Origin: Balamuthia mandrillaris
Taxonomy: Eukaryota; Discosea; Longamoebia; Balamuthiidae
DNA length: 64,000 bases
Reading direction: 5' to 3'
NCBI GenBank assembly: GCA_031835245.1
Contig: JAVKOQ010000227.1
Span: 20,405-84,404 of the forward strand
Numbering within the stretch: position 1 is the first letter of the stretch; each line of letters starts with the position of its first letter. Made by a program: the position numbers and the translations under genes. Positions 13,275 through 24,765 of the stretch are shown here, piece after piece. The notes under the pieces were generated by a model. The model saw only the letters and a program-made list of their open reading frames with translations. It was not told where the DNA came from and did not search any database.

Positions 13275-13754
13275 TAAACCCCCTCAGGCAAGAAAAAACT
13301 ATTAGGTTGGTTGAACAACGCGACGTCCGAGAGAAGAAGCAGGCATGCCTCACACACATCTCTGCCCTCGGTTCGCCACCAATGAATGCCTTTTTGCTGA
13401 ACTCAGCCAACCCCGAGGAGGTTTCTGTCGTGCCTCCTCGCCTACTAGCCACCGGCTCCAGCCAACCACGGATGCTCAACAAGCCTCCTGGTCTCTGGAG
13501 GCAAAGCACTTCGTCCTCCGTCGCCGTTTTACATCGGCGAAAAGGAAGAAAGTAGCACACTGGGAAGCTTAGAAAATGCCCGAAACCGCCGTGATCAACA
13601 CACGGATTGGCCAACCGGGGGATTTCGGCCAATTTATGCTCACGTAATCCCAGCATTACTCCTTCGCCACATCTCCGGCTCCACTATAAAGCGCTTCTGC
13701 TCCTTTCGTCAAACTGAGTACTTGTCACAATTCTGGTTAGATGAGACAGAAAAC
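13275..13754. other. Divergent intergenic region (TRAF / ABCG)
   Basis: No gene. Shared upstream region of two divergent genes; contains the TATA candidate listed separately. Confidence 0.5.
13685..13690 (+). promoter_or_regulatory. Candidate TATA box of ABCG gene
   Basis: TATAAA 65 bp upstream of the ABCG start codon, in the expected orientation. Position and consensus only; unproven. Confidence 0.4.
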
Positions 13755-16248
13755 ATGGAGCATTCTGCCCAAGAAGTACAGCTATCACAGGAAATGGAGG
13801 AGCTACAGCACCACTCCACAGACTCAAGCAGCACAGACGCCAGCAGCATGTCTTCGTCAGAGGAGGAAGAGGACGAATCGGTAGGAGGAGAAGGAGCCGG
13901 AACGTCTAGCCAGGCGGCTCTGGCTAACATGTCCAGCTTCGCCAGGCTAACACAGAGTCTTAAAGCAGAAAAAGGACAGCAGGTTGCAAACCCAATATGT
14001 TTGGACTTCGTCAACATCAGCTATTCGGTGAAGCTACCACATGGAGGTCCGGCCAAGTTCTTCAAGCACACCTTCAAGAAAGAAAAGAGGGAGAAGAAGG
14101 AGTTGCTGCATTCCATGTCGGGCAGATTCATCCCTGGCCGTGTTGCTGCTATTATGGGTCCATCAGGTAAGCTTTTTAATTTAGTGTGTCTGCGCTAGTA
14201 AGTTATTCACATGGTCTCTCCCTCTCCCTCTCCCTTTGGTATTCCATCAAACAGGAGCTGGCAAGAGCACCTTTTTAAATTTCCTTTCGGGCCGCATAAG
14301 AGGAGGAAAGACCAGCGGCAAGGTTCTTCTCAACGGCCGCAAACGAGACAGTGACTTTAAATACCTCAGCGCCTACGTCATGCAGGATGACACATTGTTG
14401 CCAAACCTGACGCCCCGCGAGCTGCTTCGTTATGCAGCTCGTCTGCGCCTTCCTGCCTCGATGAGCAACAAAGAGAAGGACCAGCGTGTGGAGACGGTCA
14501 TTGAGGAACTGGTCAGTCGTTGCTCTCCTGTCTTTCTCCAGGTTCTCCGGGGATCTAACATTGGTCAAAAAAATCTGTACAGGGGCTACAAAAATGCGCA
14601 AACACCCAGGTTGGCCAAGTAGGCATCAAGCGAGGAATATCTGGAGGAGAAAGGCGTCGAGTGAGCATCGGTTTAGAGCTGCTGACCAATCCCCAATTGC
14701 TGTTCTTGGACGAGCCAACAAGCGGGTTGGATAGTGCCACTGCTGAGAGCGTCATTATCATGCTGAAGAGACTTGCCAGACAGGGTCGAACAATCATCTG
14801 CACCATCCATCAACCCTCATCCGAAATCTTTCAGGCTTTCGATGACTTGTTCCTTGTAGTCAATGGGCACTTGGCCTATGCCGGCCCCGTTGAGGAATCT
14901 AAGAACTACTTCAACGACCTTGGCTTTCCTTGCCCCAAGTTTACTAACCCATCGGATCACTTCATGAGGCTTTTAACCAAGACGGAAGATAAAACCGAGG
15001 AGCAACACACCGAGCAGGTCCAAACCATTGTGCAGGCGTTCAAGGACCATCAAAGTGAGTATTTCTTCGCCTTCCGTTCTTGTTAATCGAATAGCTGACC
15101 GCCAACACCAACTTTCGCTTGCAGATAAAAACAACTTTCTGGAACAAGACAGCGGCTTGCCACCACCACCAGAAGCTGACTACCGCAAGGCAACTTGGTA
15201 CCTGCAATTTTGGATCCTTCTCTCTCGCTCCTGGTTACAATACATACGCGATCCCTCCATGACTCACCAACGACTGGTTCAAAACATCATGGTTGGGCTC
15301 ATCACAGGGTTATTGTGGTTACAAACGGATGACAACCAACGAGGTATGGCGCTGTTCACTTTGTTTGTCTCCAGATGAAGTCCTCTTCTCACTTTATTGC
15401 TTTAAAGGTTACATTGACAGGATGGGGGCTATCTTCTTAGTGTTGATCTACAGCGTCTTCGCCACTGGAAATAGCATCCTCCATGTTTGTATGTATCACT
15501 ATCTTGCCGAATTGTTGTTGTGCTTCAATTGCTTTTGCTGACTTGAAGTCTCTTATTTTATAGTCCCTCTGGAGCGGCCCACATTCTTGCGGGAGTACAA
15601 CAACGGAATGTACAGCGTTCTTCCATACTATCTTGCCAAGTCATTGGCAGACCTTCCTTTTAACATTGTAAACCCCATTGTGTTTGGAAGCATTGTATAC
15701 TGGATGGTCGGGTTGCAAGCTGATGCTGGCAAGTTTTTCATTTATCTCGCGACTGTCATCATTATCACCAACATTGCTCAGACCAAAGGGCTCCTCGTCA
15801 GTGTTGGGCTGGACCTCAAGTACGTGCTTCAGCTTTTCTCGTTATTGATGGATTTGTTTAGACTGACCACTGCTTCTCGTTCCAAAGAGCTTCTTTGGCT
15901 TTGTTCCCTGTGACAGTGATACCTATGTTGTTGGTTGGCGGATTCTTCCTGAACGTGGAAAACACTCCTCCCTACTTCATCTGGTTGCAGTACATTTCCT
16001 ATTTCTTCTACGCATTTATGGTACTTGGCATCAACGAGTTTGAAGACGGCAACTACTACTGCGACTCAGATGAACTCCAGAACGGGGAATGCCCGGTTAC
16101 AACAGGAGAGCAAGTTTTGGAAGATCGAGGGCTTGATGACTTCGAGATTTGGATTGGATTCGTGGGGATGGTAGGCCTCTTTGTTGTGCTTCGGTTCATG
16201 ACCTATTTCGCTCTTTTGTTATTGGCAAAAAAGGCCTCTTCCACGTAG
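13755..16248 (+). CDS. ABCG-family half transporter
   Basis: ATP-binding cassette subfamily G (White-type) half transporter that would dimerise to export lipids, sterols or xenobiotics. Seven exons: 13755-14166, 14255-14511, 14583-15054, 15125-15343, 15408-15488, 15564-15819, 15888-16248; 685 aa, all phases consistent. Acidic Ser-rich N-terminus; nucleotide-binding domain with Walker A GPSGAGKST (about 133-141, split by intron 1), signature ISGGERRRVSIG (about 242), Walker B LLFLDEPTSGLDS and H-loop TIHQPSSE. The C-terminal membrane half has about six hydrophobic segments, including PYYLAKSLADLPF and a luminal Cys-containing loop before the last one (YYCDSDELQNGECP). NBD-before-TMD order is the ABCG hallmark. 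Substrate cannot be told. Confidence 0.93.
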
Positions 16249-16504
16249 GCTTCATTTTGTATACTTAGAAAAATGTTAAAAGATTTCTGACGGGTTTCTT
16301 GTTTCTTCCAAGTTTTATTACTATGTGGCGCTTAACTGATCCAAACTTACGCACTGACAGTTTGCATGTTACGAAACCTTTCCGTCGTCTTTGTTTAGCG
16401 CACCAGGAGGTTCTGTGGACACGCAGTTATTTGAAGCCACTCTTTGGAATTGCTCTGGGAACATGGGAGACAAATCAAACACATGAAGCAACATGTGAGA
16501 CGAA

Positions 16505-18807
16505 TCAAACAGGAGCAACACGAGGAAACCAACCTGCACCCAACCCGAAATTGGCGTCTTTTCTGCCGAGGAGCACGACATTTGGAAGATTTACTATACA
16601 ACTGTTGATTTCTTCAATCCATGTTTGCTTCTCCTCAGGAGAAGCAGCATGAATGGTAATCCTACTCTTATTTTCATCTGTGCGCACCACTGAGAAGGTA
16701 ATACCTGGTAAAGCAGATAGAGTGGAGAAATACGGATAGTGTTATTCTCGTAGCTGGGAGAACGCTGGGAGTCGACTACTAAACGACTTACCTTCGTCGT
16801 CGTTGCCGTCCCACACCAGCACATTTCCTATTGGAATGAACCCGCTTCGGTCAATATACTTTTTTCCCCAGTCCTTCTTCTTGAGCGATATTTTGTGATC
16901 TCCTGCGACCAGCATTATGTCGTTGAACAGAAAGAGATGGGCGTTCTTAACGCTGGTCTTGTTAACCTTGATCTTTTTGAAAACACCTTCCTGTACGAAC
17001 TTCCGGTGGGGTGAGACAAGCTTCATTGGCTGTAGAAAGGGAATAATAGGTCAGAACAGAAATCCTGTTGTAACAACTTGTTAGGAAACATATAAAGTAC
17101 CTCTCCAGTTGAAGACACAAATTCGTTCTGTATCTGTATGAGTTTCACCAGATTTTCAGACTGCCGCTTCTTGTCGTTTATCTCTTTAACAACCGATTCA
17201 AGCCGTTGTTGACAGTTGAGAAGGTTTTCATAATCGGGATGAGATGACTCCGTTGTTTTGATGATCTCCTGAAAGATAAAGTTAGCGCCGTTGAGAAACG
17301 TCATTCAGGGTCAGAACAGGGTAACAACCTTTAGCAGCAAAGGATATTTTGTGATCCGTTGAAGAGGTTTAATCAAAAAGCTCTCTAGGTCTAACAGATT
17401 GCATTCAGGGATTTGTTTCATTTCCTGTACAAGTTGAATACGTATAAAAAGATGGTTATGAAAGAAGAAGAAGAAACAGAATAATCAGACCTCTAGTTTA
17501 CTTTTCAGTTCACTGTTCGATCTCTTCAATTCCATCAATCTGTTGATGGCCAAGGCTTGGTTCCCGCAGTATTGAATATACATCTTGAGGAAATCAACCT
17601 GGGAAACAACCAAATTTTAAGTTAGCTCAACTCTTATGTATGAGTCTCTCACTTAAGCGAAAAGTAACGCACAAAGCTGCTAAGACGCTCTCCAAGATTT
17701 TGTTGCTCAACAGGCATGCCCTCTAAGCCTTCCAGGCTAGTTAGCAGTTCCTCGTTTAAACTTCGTATCTGTGCGACATTTGAGAACACAATAGCAATGT
17801 CCTCCTGGACAATTGGAACAGGAGCATCCTCTTGTTCCAGCTTCGCCTCAGTGCTTAAAGCTTTAAAGCCTTGCATCCAAACCTGCGCAAGAGTTAGACA
17901 AAACTACAACAGGAGCGCACGAGAAGGCTACCTCCATGATTAACCTCAGATCGCTGACATAAGACCTTTCTGTCTGAATTAACTCTTTGAGGATTAAAGC
18001 CCTTTTGTCTTCTTTTGATAATGGCTGTTGTGGAGGCGCTTTCTTGACCTCGTCTTGCCGCTGATCCGGATCAACCGCGGGAAGGGCATGTTGTTGTTCA
18101 GAAGGTGTGGGTGAGGAGGTAGGAGTTGAGGGTGTAGACAAAGGGTAACTATTTTCCCCAGAGGAAGCGAGTCTTGGAGTTGTTGGATTTGAGCGTGGAC
18201 GTCGAATATCTGTAACGTCTACTGATAATCTTTGGTTTTGTTTGCTCTGTGCGGTGCCTTCGCCGCTTGCCATTCCTGCTTTCTTATGCCTTCGTCGTTG
18301 TGTGGGGATAGGCGGCTTTGGGGCCGTCGGTACAGGAGGAGGCACAACGGCCATGTGTTTCTGCTCTTGTTGAGAATGTGGGGGAGAGATAGGGCTTACT
18401 TGTATGTCAGCTGTGTTGACTTGAGCCATTTTCATTTGTTCCTCCTCTTCTAATGTTAGAGGTGGAGCAGAGGGAGCGAACATTGACTCCCAATTTGAAG
18501 CATCAGGAGAAGGAGAAGGTTGTGTGTAGACAGTGGTAGAAATCGTGGGGATGCGGGATGTTAGTTTAGGCTTTGGCGTTGTGGGGAGGGGTGGTGGCGT
18601 TCGTGCAGAAGACCCGCTCCTACCACTTTTGGAAGGGGTGGTTGGGAGAGGTCTTGGTTTTCGCAAAGTAGCATTTGCAAAGAGTTCTTCCGCACTTTGT
18701 TGCGCCGTTGGAAGACCACTCCCGCCTTCCGCTGCTCTACTCTGGCTAGGACGGGAAAGGTTCTCGGTGCGTGCCCGTGTTGTACGATTAACCGGCTCCT
18801 CCTGCAT
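16505..18807 (-). CDS. Rho guanine-nucleotide exchange factor (DH-PH)
   Basis: Dbl-family activator of Rho/Rac GTPases. Seven exons: 18807-17932, 17882-17673, 17598-17491, 17424-17329, 17268-17101, 17029-16792, 16704-16505; 631 aa. Pro/Ser-rich N-terminal 265 residues with several PPxP and P-x-x-P motifs that could bind SH3 domains; DH domain (about 270-460) from ILKELIQTERSYVSDL through FLIKPLQRITKYPLLL; PH domain (about 495-610) ending in the usual Trp helix (KQTWIEEINSC). Intron 4 has a GTTGTT donor. The start is the ATG after an in-frame TTG. It converges tail-to-tail with the ABCG gene, about 260 bp apart. Confidence 0.92.
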
Positions 18808-18960
18808 CAAACCACCAGGTTATTGGTTTGTGTACTTACTTTAAAAAAATGGGCTCTTCTTCCACCACTCAAATGGGCACCCTCTCGATTTTCAGTTGTT
18901 TGGCGAAGCGACAAAATACTGTGTGTATTTAGATAGTGACCCTTATATGCAGAGCACTCT

Positions 18961-18967
18961 TATATAA
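18961..18967. promoter_or_regulatory. Candidate TATA element upstream of RhoGEF
   Basis: TATATAA, readable on both strands, about 155 bp upstream of the RhoGEF start in the 283-bp gap to the tRNase Z stop. Consensus and position only. Confidence 0.3.
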
Positions 18968-19090
18968 GGTCAGTGCTTGAGGAGCGTTATGCACAGTCCT
19001 TCACAGGAAAAGGGCACGCTTTGCTTTACCTTTCAATTCGGTTGTTGGTATAGCGCTAGTTCACAGTCAGTGGAAGAGAAATGTATTCAA

Positions 19091-20410
19091 TCAACTTTGC
19101 TCCTTCACTTTCTCCGCAGCGGCAGATTCTCGCTTGCTTTGTGTTCTTAGCCGTTTTTGCATCCTTCCTTGCGTCCCTTCTTTTGCCTTTTCTTTGGTGT
19201 GCAGGCTCTCATCCTCTTGCTCATCTTCTCCTTCCTCCTCTTCCTCTTTGAAAAGGCATTGGAGGGCAGGGATGAGCTTTGGTAAGATATGCAGTTGACT
19301 CAGCTTGGCAGAGAGAAGATCAAAAGCTATTCCTGTTATGTCCTTTAGTCCTTCATTGATAACTGGGATCTTCGGGTAGCGCTGGCTAAAGTGGGTCAGC
19401 ATCACAAACTTGGCGTTCATCCTTTTATTCCACGGAGAGAGAGCGCGCGCAAGGGTGAGAGTCTGGCAGAGAGAAGAGGGAGAAATCTTAGCACCTTGAG
19501 GCGGTGTAAAGCGCTTCTCCGGTGGTACTGTGATTCTTCTCGACGGCTTCAGATGCCAGCTCGTCCTCAAAGGTGGCTTCATGAATGAGCAACGTAGCAT
19601 CCTTTCCCGTTGCAGCTAATACCTCACTGGGTCTTGTATCTCCAGAATAGCTGTTGAAATACAAGCGGTGATGTATTAATGAACAGCAAGCAGAAGTACA
19701 GGTAAAAGAGGTAAAGGAATCCCTACACAATCTTCCAGTTCAGCTTGCTGTGCTGTATTATAAAGGCATAAGCGTCAGGGCAGTGGATAACTGGTACCGC
19801 CGAAAACTCCGAGAAACCCATTTCGCGATTGAAGTACTCTCTGCAGCAATAGCCAACGAAAAAGTGAGATGTTGAAAGTTTGCAATGCAGAGATGAACAA
19901 GGATAGAGACCTCCAGCGCTCAAAATCAGTAGAGTAAGTAGTTAATTGCCGACAACTGATGAACCGATATCGGATGTCCTCAATTCCCTTATATTCCGTC
20001 AGCCAATGATGTAGCGCAGTTGGCCCCACCACCAACAAATCCTCACTCTCTATGCTCATAGCTTTAGCTGCAGCTGCTTGTTGTAGCTCTTGTCTGCGAA
20101 GTAAAATGCGTATAAGTCCTAAATGGTGGTCCGCGTGCATGTGTGAGATTAAAACACAGCGAAGGCGTAGGAGCATCTGAAAAGGTGTGATTAGCGGGAA
20201 TCAAATAAGAACGTATTTGTTGGTTGCGAGTTTCAATGTGTGATAAACAAACCTCATCAATTCTCTCGTAGCCATACTTTCTGGTCATTTGGCCCAGAGT
20301 GCCTTCCCCACTATCGAAGAATATACCGCCCACACCTGCCACATCCACAAACGCTGAGCTTACTGCAGAGCAGCAATAATTCGGTAATGAGGATTGGAGA
20401 GAGGGAGAGA

Positions 20411-20446
<36 letters not shown>

Positions 20447-22406
20447 CCAGCACCATTCCTATATTTCGAGGGTAGGGCAGCTCCAGTTCCAAAAAATACT
20501 AATTCTGTGTCCATGGATGAAGTTTCATCGTTTACAACGTCCATCGGTTCCGCTTTTGTTGCAGTGGCTGCCCATTCCAAAAACTGGGTCCTGCATTCCT
20601 GAAACTCTGTGTTCTGGGAGACCTCACCATAGATTTCTTGAAGGTTTAAGGGAGGCACTATCTCAGAGATGTCAAGCCCTGTCCATTACACAAAGGTCGC
20701 ACAGTCATCCATAAGACAGCGCCATCACCATTATGAAGCTTTACGCACCCACTTTCTCTGGCGGAGCTAAAAGAAATTTCATCATAAGCTCTCCTACTGT
20801 TGTTCGTAGCGGCAGACCCTCTTATGTAATGGACGTAATCAGCTCATCAGTACACATCAAGCATGTACCACGTTGCAAAAAGAAGTGTGGAAATAACCTG
20901 GAACAGGGAGCGGGTCGTTGGTTGAAAACGGAGGCGAAAAGATAGAACTATGTAGCGTGTTGAGCTTGCAAATATTGACGGCTGAGGAACGGAATACTAC
21001 CCGCTTGCTACAGTGCTTTTCATTCATAAGTATGTGCTGGGGATAGAATTGGTAGTGATTACATACAGTTAGCTAGGGTTAGAGGCGAGCAAAAGAAAGC
21101 GAGGTAAATCATGAAGAACCTGAGTGTTTTGTCCAAACGAATGCATCCAGGATAGATAGTGTTTATCCTCTTCAATGATATCAGCAGGCGTGATATGAAC
21201 AATGCAACCCACTTGTCGCCCAGCTGAGGCTGCGACATAGTCTTGCCATGCGCGATGGCCAGTCAAGACCGGAACGTAAGCCTTGGATGGGCAATGTACT
21301 ATTATGAACACCTGTTTTACACGGATGGTTACTTAAAGGATATTTTTTTAGCAATAACAGATACAAAACCAACCGTCCCAGGGCGCGGTGGACTAATACA
21401 GTCAGAAGGCTGGACCTGGGTACCAGCAGGGGTTGTAATAGTTTCCCCTTTAGTCAAACGACCTTTGAGAATGGATATGATGATAGAAACAGAAAAAGGA
21501 AATGTAAAGAAGCGGTGGGGTTAGTTTGCTGAATCGGAATAGTTAAATGACGATAGCCTTACCGTAAAGAGGGCCAGGAGGGACACCCAGTTGCTTAGCT
21601 CTCTGAGCGTCAAACTTTCCGGGCAAGTCAGGCGAGCGGCAGATGTAGCACAACACAGCAGAAGAAGGGCCGGGAGGGGCCTCGACAATCGAAGGGCGGG
21701 GTCTAATCTCTGCCTTGCTCATCTCCGAATCGAGAAACATCTTTTCATCTTGGATGTGAGTTTCTTCTGAGCTATGTTCGGTGACAGAACTAGCAGGCAT
21801 TCCTGCTGCTATTTCTGTTGGTTTGACACGTTTGGCCGTCCAAGGCGTCGCAAGCACCATTTTAGAGCTACGTGATGTCCCAAATGGCTGGCAATCAATG
21901 ACGGTGGTTCGTCTCACTTTCGTAGAGTTATCCTCAGCTGGCACTGTGCTTTTGCCGGGGGCAGCGTTATTACTATCACTGCTGCTGCCGGCATCAGGTA
22001 TCGCAGATTTTGTACGTCCGTTGCTTCCTCGTTTCCGTGCTATGGTAGCTGAGATTGTCGTAGTCGCAATGGAGGCATAAGAATTGGAAGCGCTTCCTGT
22101 CTCTTCCACTTGTTTGTGACTTGTACGAGGGTAGTCTTCGGCAACGTTCATAGGCTCAGTGAGAGAACGGCAAGTCTTAAGAGGAGGTTCGCCTTCCAGC
22201 AACAGTTCAACAGGTATTACTGTCAGGCTTCCATCGTCAAATACAGGCAGTGGTAACGCAACGGCGGAACTTGTTCCTTCTTCTACAACCTCCTTTCCCT
22301 TTTCCTTTTCCTCTTCTTCGCTCGTTTCACCTTCTGTGAATTCAGTGACTTGTAAATTTAGTCTTCTCCTGTAATATCGTGTTACTTGTGGAGCAAAAGA
22401 GAAGGC

Positions 22407-22454
<48 letters not shown>

Positions 22455-22974
22455 GACGAAAGAGAACGACGAAAGACAGTAGAAGAGTACCTGTTGATGA
22501 AGTAGCGAAGAGCAGCAACAAAGTTCCGAGTATAACGAGGACCATAGAGAGAAATGCAGGTGTCAGCCCCAGGGTTGGAGTCGGCAAGTGTCAAAAGTGC
22601 GCCTTAAGAGGGACAAAACAGGGTAAGCATCGATGGCGATTTTGCTCCAACGGCCGCTTTGAGGCATTGTTATTGAAGAAAAAAAAAAGTAGTCTTACCA
22701 GGAATGCCTCCAGTGAAGTCCCAGCTCAGCTTCGTCAGAAATATGTGGGAGATCTTCTTCAAACGAACCTGAGAAGAGGGGGTGTCCCGCACTTTGTGAG
22801 TGCTACATTTGTCTGTTGAAATAAAGGCTGATGACCACCAACCTTGTGTTCAATACAAAAGCGCTGCGTGCCCTCTCCACAGTTGAACAGGTAGCGCCGC
22901 TGGTCGAAGAATATGAGCAGGGAAGGCGTGGTGTCCCCAGTGCATGTGCCCAGTATCTGCGCATAGATTTTCAT
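19091..22974 (-). CDS. ELAC2: Long-form tRNase Z (ELAC2 homologue)
   Basis: Endonuclease that removes 3' trailers from pre-tRNAs in nucleus and/or mitochondria. Fourteen exons: 22974-22843, 22768-22699, 22602-22491, 22368-21563, 21462-21374, 21311-21120, 21036-20898, 20820-20749, 20678-20454, 20362-20253, 20176-19911, 19840-19727, 19650-19495, 19421-19091; 937 aa. The N-terminal half keeps the inactive metallo-beta-lactamase fold (GEGTQRFCIEH, IFLTKLSWDFTGG). The C-terminal half has the PSKYRN motif, DSGEGTLGQM, the metal-binding HMHADH (661-666), the HCPDAY motif, SGDTRPS, and THFSQRY near the end. The large exon 4 encodes a poorly conserved Ser/Thr-rich insert of about 200 residues, and the tail is acidic then basic. 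Five donors are GTT type. No obvious mitochondrial presequence. Confidence 0.94.
20398..20442. repeat. (GA)n microsatellite, tRNase Z intron 9
   Basis: GA/GGGA run just downstream of exon 9; CT on the sense strand. Confidence 0.9.
22414..22452. repeat. (AG)n microsatellite, tRNase Z intron 3
   Basis: About 18 AG dinucleotides; CT on the sense strand, between exons 3 and 4. Confidence 0.95.
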
Positions 22975-23046
22975 GTCCGCTCTTGTCTTTTTTGCAAGTA
23001 AGTATCAAAACGCAAAAAAATGCGGCAGGCGAGAGGAAAGAGAGTT

Positions 23047-23070
23047 ACTCTCTCTCTCTCTCTCTCTCCT
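23047..23070. repeat. (CT)n microsatellite in divergent promoter
   Basis: CT run in the 258-bp gap between the divergent tRNase Z and ENTR1 genes; not intronic in my models. Confidence 0.9.
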
Positions 23071-23232
23071 TTCTTTCTTTCTTTTTTCTTCTTCTTGTTT
23101 GGTGAAAGCATGACTGGAATCCAAAGTATGTTTGGAACGAATCGAATGCAAAGCTTGTTAGGCATGTAAGGAATTTCGACCCCCCCAAATAGCTCAAAAT
23201 AAGAAAGAAAAAGAGTAGCAGCTGCTCATTTG

Positions 23233-24723
23233 ATGGAGGAGAGAACGAGTGACCCGCCCGTTGCGAGCAACCAGACGCAACCTGCGAAGAAAACGCGGAA
23301 AGAGCCGAACCCTTTCTCCTTCTTTAATTTCGTGACCACCAAACAAGAGCCCCCTCTTACTGCTGCACCTGCTGCCGCCGCCGCCACCGCAACCACAAAG
23401 AAGAAGGTTCTGCCTTCCTCCAAAAAGAAGGCCACCGCCAGAACTACCAGTAGTGCGGCGTCACAGCAGCATGCGGCTGAATCTCTCTTTGATCTTGGAG
23501 AGGAACCGCTAAAGGAGGATGTACTACCATTGCCTATACCCTCCAAGAAAGTACTGCCACGAAAGAGCGTGGAAGACCTGCCTTTGTTTGAAGAGGAGGA
23601 GGTGATTAGTGTCGAAGAGGAGGACGAAGTTGCTGTTGGTGACGATAAAGCTGTGAAGCAACCTGGCCCTACCGACAACCCTTTCTCCTTCAAGGCCTTC
23701 ACCCAAAAACGAACGTCGCAGCAGAGAAAGAAACCCCACACAAGCGGCACTCTTGGCCTTAGTCCCGAGCTGCTTACTTCTCTGCCGTCTTTGGATGATG
23801 GCGTAGAAGAGGAGGGCGACGGTGAAGAGGAGTATGAAGAGAAGAACGTCTTTCAGGTGAACGACGATCAGGACGGCCTGGAGGAGAAGACTATATCGGA
23901 AGACGAACAGGAGGAGGAAGGCAAGATAGATGTAAACAAGAAAGTAAAGGAGGTTAATCCTTTCTCTTTCAAAGTCTTCACACATAAACGGCAGAAACAA
24001 CAGAAGCCAGAAAAGGAAGAAGTCGGTAAAAAGGTAGTACCTGCACCAGCAACAGCAACAGCAACGGCAGTTGTGGTGGACGTTCCGGAGCTAGACGAGC
24101 TGAGCACAATCGCTGCAAAAGGAACAGCAAGGACAGTGGGTACTTCCAACAGCAACGGTACAGAGGGGATGGAGGCCAACAGCAGAGCCAATAGTGTTGC
24201 AGAGAAGAAAGCAAGGGATCTGCAGCGGAGGCTGGACGTTATGGAAAAGCGGCTACGGCTGGAGGAGGAGAAGAATAAAGTCACGGAAAAGCGGGCCTTG
24301 AGAGCGGAAAAGGCGTTGGCAGCCCTTCGCGTGAAGGAAAAGGAAGAAACCAAACAATTGCACGATATAGTCAAACAGGTGGAAGCCAACCTGATAACGG
24401 CCACCGCTAGAGCGGAGAAGGCAGAGGCTCGCATCGTTCAGTTGGAGAAGGAAAACGAGGAGTTATTGGCAGCTGCCAACAGCAGCAATGCCGCCAGCAG
24501 AAGAACTGGCTCGGTGGTGGGTGAAGGAGAGCTATGGGAGGACGAACTGAAACAATACGTTCACCGCACAGCAAAAGAAGCGACAGACGAATTGTTTAAG
24601 GCCGCCAGCGAGGCGGAAGATGGCATCAAAAAGCTAATGGGAGGGGCCAATGCTCTGCGGTCAATCGCTCAACTGCTCCAAAACTTGGAGCGGTTTAGCA
24701 TTGTTACAACAGAAGAAAAGTGA
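23233..24723 (+). CDS. ENTR1: ENTR1 (SDCCAG3)-like endosomal trafficking protein
   Basis: Homologue of endosome-associated trafficking regulator 1, which acts with retromer/sorting nexins and in cytokinesis in animals. Intronless, 496 aa; ATG at 23233 follows an in-frame TTG. Three copies of an NPFSF motif (NPFSFFNF at about 28, NPFSFKAF at about 152, NPFSFKVF at about 244) are spaced by acidic linkers; I recall a single NPFSFREF in the human protein. The C-terminal half is a long coiled coil (KQLHDIVKQVEANLITATAR) ending in LFKAASEAEDGIKKLM and ALRSIAQLLQNLERFS. Both parts line up with the human C-terminus in order. Assignment is from remembered motifs, not alignment. Its stop lies 42 bp from the stop of the convergent SAP gene. 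Confidence 0.72.
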   Translation: MEERTSDPPVASNQTQPAKKTRKEPNPFSFFNFVTTKQEPPLTAAPAAAAATATTKKKVLPSSKKKATARTTSSAASQQHAAESLFDLGEEPLKEDVLPLPIPSKKVLPRKSVEDLPLFEEEEVISVEEEDEVAVGDDKAVKQPGPTDNPFSFKAFTQKRTSQQRKKPHTSGTLGLSPELLTSLPSLDDGVEEEGDGEEEYEEKNVFQVNDDQDGLEEKTISEDEQEEEGKIDVNKKVKEVNPFSFKVFTHKRQKQQKPEKEEVGKKVVPAPATATATAVVVDVPELDELSTIAAKGTARTVGTSNSNGTEGMEANSRANSVAEKKARDLQRRLDVMEKRLRLEEEKNKVTEKRALRAEKALAALRVKEKEETKQLHDIVKQVEANLITATARAEKAEARIVQLEKENEELLAAANSSNAASRRTGSVVGEGELWEDELKQYVHRTAKEATDELFKAASEAEDGIKKLMGGANALRSIAQLLQNLERFSIVTTEEK

Positions 24724-24765
24724 AGTGAATTGGAATGGAGGTATGTTATCGTTCAGAACAAAGCG

